64,000 bases of DNA from Setoptus koraiensis (lineage: Eukaryota; Arthropoda), in the NCBI GenBank assembly GCA_048013815.1, contig CM106585.1, positions 17,484,001 to 17,548,000 on the forward strand, in the 5' to 3' direction. A model generated the notes under the pieces. That model worked only from the letters and a program-made list of their open reading frames with translations, was not told the origin of the DNA and searched no databases. The position numbers and the translations under genes are program-made. The stretch's first letter is position 1, and the number at the start of each line of letters is the position of its first letter. This document shows positions 62,101 to 64,000 of the stretch, piece by piece.

Positions 62101-63998
62101 ACCAACACTGATCCTTCGTGCTCCTCTAATATGGACACCTCTAGTACGCAAGCCTCTGCATCTTCTCAATCCAGCGATGCGACGGCAGTAAATCCATCAG
62201 TGTCGCAGAGAGGTCTAGTCCACGACAGATTTACTAATGAATCAGTCATAATCACGGCACCAACTGGAACCAAGAGCGGAAGAGAAGTACAATTACCCTC
62301 CATGGCATTGTTAACTTCTAAGAATTCGAGCCAATCATTTTTCCTAAGGATACTCAGAGTAATAATACAGTTGAGAGACCTCAAACCAAACAACACGCAA
62401 CTAGCTCAAACCTCGGCAGCCCCGTTAGAACAGGCTATCCCATCTGCCTCTACATCTGCAGAATCTCAAGAGGCCCCAGTTACAGCAACAGTTTCGATGG
62501 ATGTCGATTCGCAGAATGAAAAGACTCCTGAGGAGAACTTAAGTACAGAATTGAAATTAGAGAATCTGTGGGACACTCTCAGTAGCTGCTTACTCGAGCT
62601 AGCTGAGACACCTGATCATCATGCAGTTTTAGTGCTCCAACCAGCAGTCGAAGCCTTTTTCTTAGTTCATTCACCAAATTCCATCCGCCGAACTGGTCAA
62701 CTGGATGACTTATATAACGACCAAACAGCCCATATTGATCAAGAGATTGCTCCAGTCTCACCAGGAGATGCAACTACTCAGGCATCTGGTGATTCTCATG
62801 GTATTTCTTCTGGAAATCTTCCACAAGACACGGAAAAATTCCTGAAATTCGCTGAAACTCATCGTGTTGTACTTAATCATATTTTGCGACAATCAACTAC
62901 ACCACTCAGCGATGGCCCATTTTCTGTGCTTGTTGATCACACAAGGGTATTGGACTTTGATGTAAAGCGGCGTTACTTCAGACAAGAGTTGGAGCGTATG
63001 GATGATGGAGTACGTCGTGAGGACTTAGGTATTCATGTCCGTCGAGATAACGTTTTCGAAGAATCTTTCAGAGAGTTACATCGCCGCTCAGCAGAAGAAT
63101 GGAAGAATAGATTCTTTGTTGTGTTTGAGGACGAAGAGGGACAAGATGCTGGTGGCCTCCTCCGCGAATGGTATACTATCATTTCGAGAGAGATATTCAA
63201 CCCCATGTACGCACTGTTTTGCACATCACCTGGTGACCGAGTGACATATATGATCAATTCATCATCCCACTGCAACACCAATCACTTGACATACTTCAAA
63301 TTTGTTGGCCGTGTCATCGCCAAGGCAATCTATGATAACAAACTTTTAGATTGTTACTTTACTCGATCATTTTATAAGCACATATTAGGTAAGCTTGTAA
63401 AATACACAGATATGGAAAGTGAAGATTACTCATTCTATCAAGGATTAGTATTCTTGTTAGAGCACGACGTGAAAGAGCTCGGCTATGAACTAACATTTAG
63501 CCTAGAAGTCAGAGAATTCGGAGTGACAGAAGTTCGCGAACTAAAACCAAACGGATCCAATATACCTGTGACAGAGGAAAATAAACATGAGTATGTCAGG
63601 CTTGTGTGCCAAGAAAAAATGACGGGATCCATCAGGAAACAATTAAATGCCTTCCTCGAGGGATTCTATGAAATAATCCCGAAACGTTTGATATCTATTT
63701 TCAACGAACAAGAATTAGAGCTACTTATTTCTGGTCTGCCAAATATTGACATCGATGACCTTAAAGCTAGCACCGAGTACCACAAATATTTGCCCAACTC
63801 ACTCCAAATACAATGGTTCTGGAGAGCTTTACGATCTTTTGATCAAGCGGATCGAGCCAAATTATTGCAATTCGTAACTGGTACATCCAAAGTTCCCCTC
63901 CAAGGTTTTGCCTCTCTAGAGGGAATGAACGGAGTACAGAAATTTCAGATACATCGTGATGAGCGTTCTACTGACCGCCTTCCATCAGCCCACACCTG
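50163..63998 (+). CDS. HUWE1: HUWE1 (Mule/ARF-BP1) giant HECT E3 ubiquitin ligase, last exon(s) missing at the window edge
   Basis: HUWE1 ubiquitinates many nuclear and cytoplasmic proteins. I model exons 50163-50669, 50781-53965, 54229-59564, 59784-60732 and 61023-63998; all junctions are GT-AG and stay collinear with human HUWE1, giving about 4317 codons. The start [10 protein letters not shown] aligns with human residue 1. In order: armadillo-like N-terminal region ([36 protein letters not shown]), UBA at about 1440-1480 ([16 protein letters not shown]), WWE at about 1723-1790 ([16 protein letters not shown]), an Asp/Glu tract near 2490-2555, three ubiquitin-binding motifs from about 3013 ([46 protein letters not shown]), and HECT from about 3968 ([17 protein letters not shown]-like [13 protein letters not shown]). 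I do not find the UIM or the BH3-like segment of the human protein. The window ends at TG of the catalytic cysteine codon, followed by GT. Confidence 0.96.
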
Positions 63999-64000
63999 GT

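Overview
The window is animal nuclear DNA, most likely from an arthropod. Coding genes are intron-poor, with 2 kb and 5.4 kb single-exon reading frames. The amidating enzyme ends after its monooxygenase domain, as in arthropods, and CAA/CAG-rich polyglutamine and triplet repeats are common. An acariform mite is my best guess; this is inference from gene style, not from a species-specific marker.

Layout. 1-0.7 kb: 3' end of a peptidylglycine alpha-hydroxylating monooxygenase (PHM). 0.7-6.6 kb: non-coding DNA with low-complexity patches. 6.6-8.3 kb: neuralized, a three-exon E3 ligase gene with one NHR domain and a RING. 8.5-10.6 kb (minus): DDX42 RNA helicase. 11.4-16.8 kb: an ASCC3-type double-cassette helicase with a decayed second cassette. 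17.1-17.6 kb (minus): ARPC4. 17.6-19.4 kb: spacer with an unusual cluster of stem-loops. 19.5-21.1 kb: HDAC1/Rpd3. 21.5-22.2 kb: three near-identical tRNA-Gly(GCC) genes, one plus and two minus. 22.2-30.7 kb and 32.0-45.7 kb: two large gene-free flanks of the Hmx homeobox gene (30.7-32.0 kb), rich in short tandem arrays and inverted repeats. 45.8-48.0 kb: an SDR16C-type membrane dehydrogenase. 48.1-48.6 kb (minus): a centromeric H3-like histone (CenH3/CENP-A candidate). 50.2 kb to the edge: HUWE1, almost complete, stopping at the codon for its catalytic cysteine.

Most housekeeping genes alternate in strand, so they form divergent promoter pairs (DDX42/ASCC3, ARPC4/HDAC1, CenH3/HUWE1) and convergent 3' ends (neur/DDX42, ASCC3/ARPC4, SDR/CenH3). 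They are not an operon or one pathway. By contrast Hmx sits alone in about 23 kb without genes, as expected for a developmental regulator with distal enhancers. I saw no recognisable transposon proteins, viral remnants or CRISPR arrays.

The points most worth following are the decayed second helicase cassette and missing C-terminal domain of the ASCC3-like protein, the CenH3 candidate with an H3-like tail, the single-NHR Neuralized, the stem-loop cluster upstream of HDAC1, two long perfect hairpins in the Hmx flanks, and the apparent intron that splits the HUWE1 catalytic cysteine codon.
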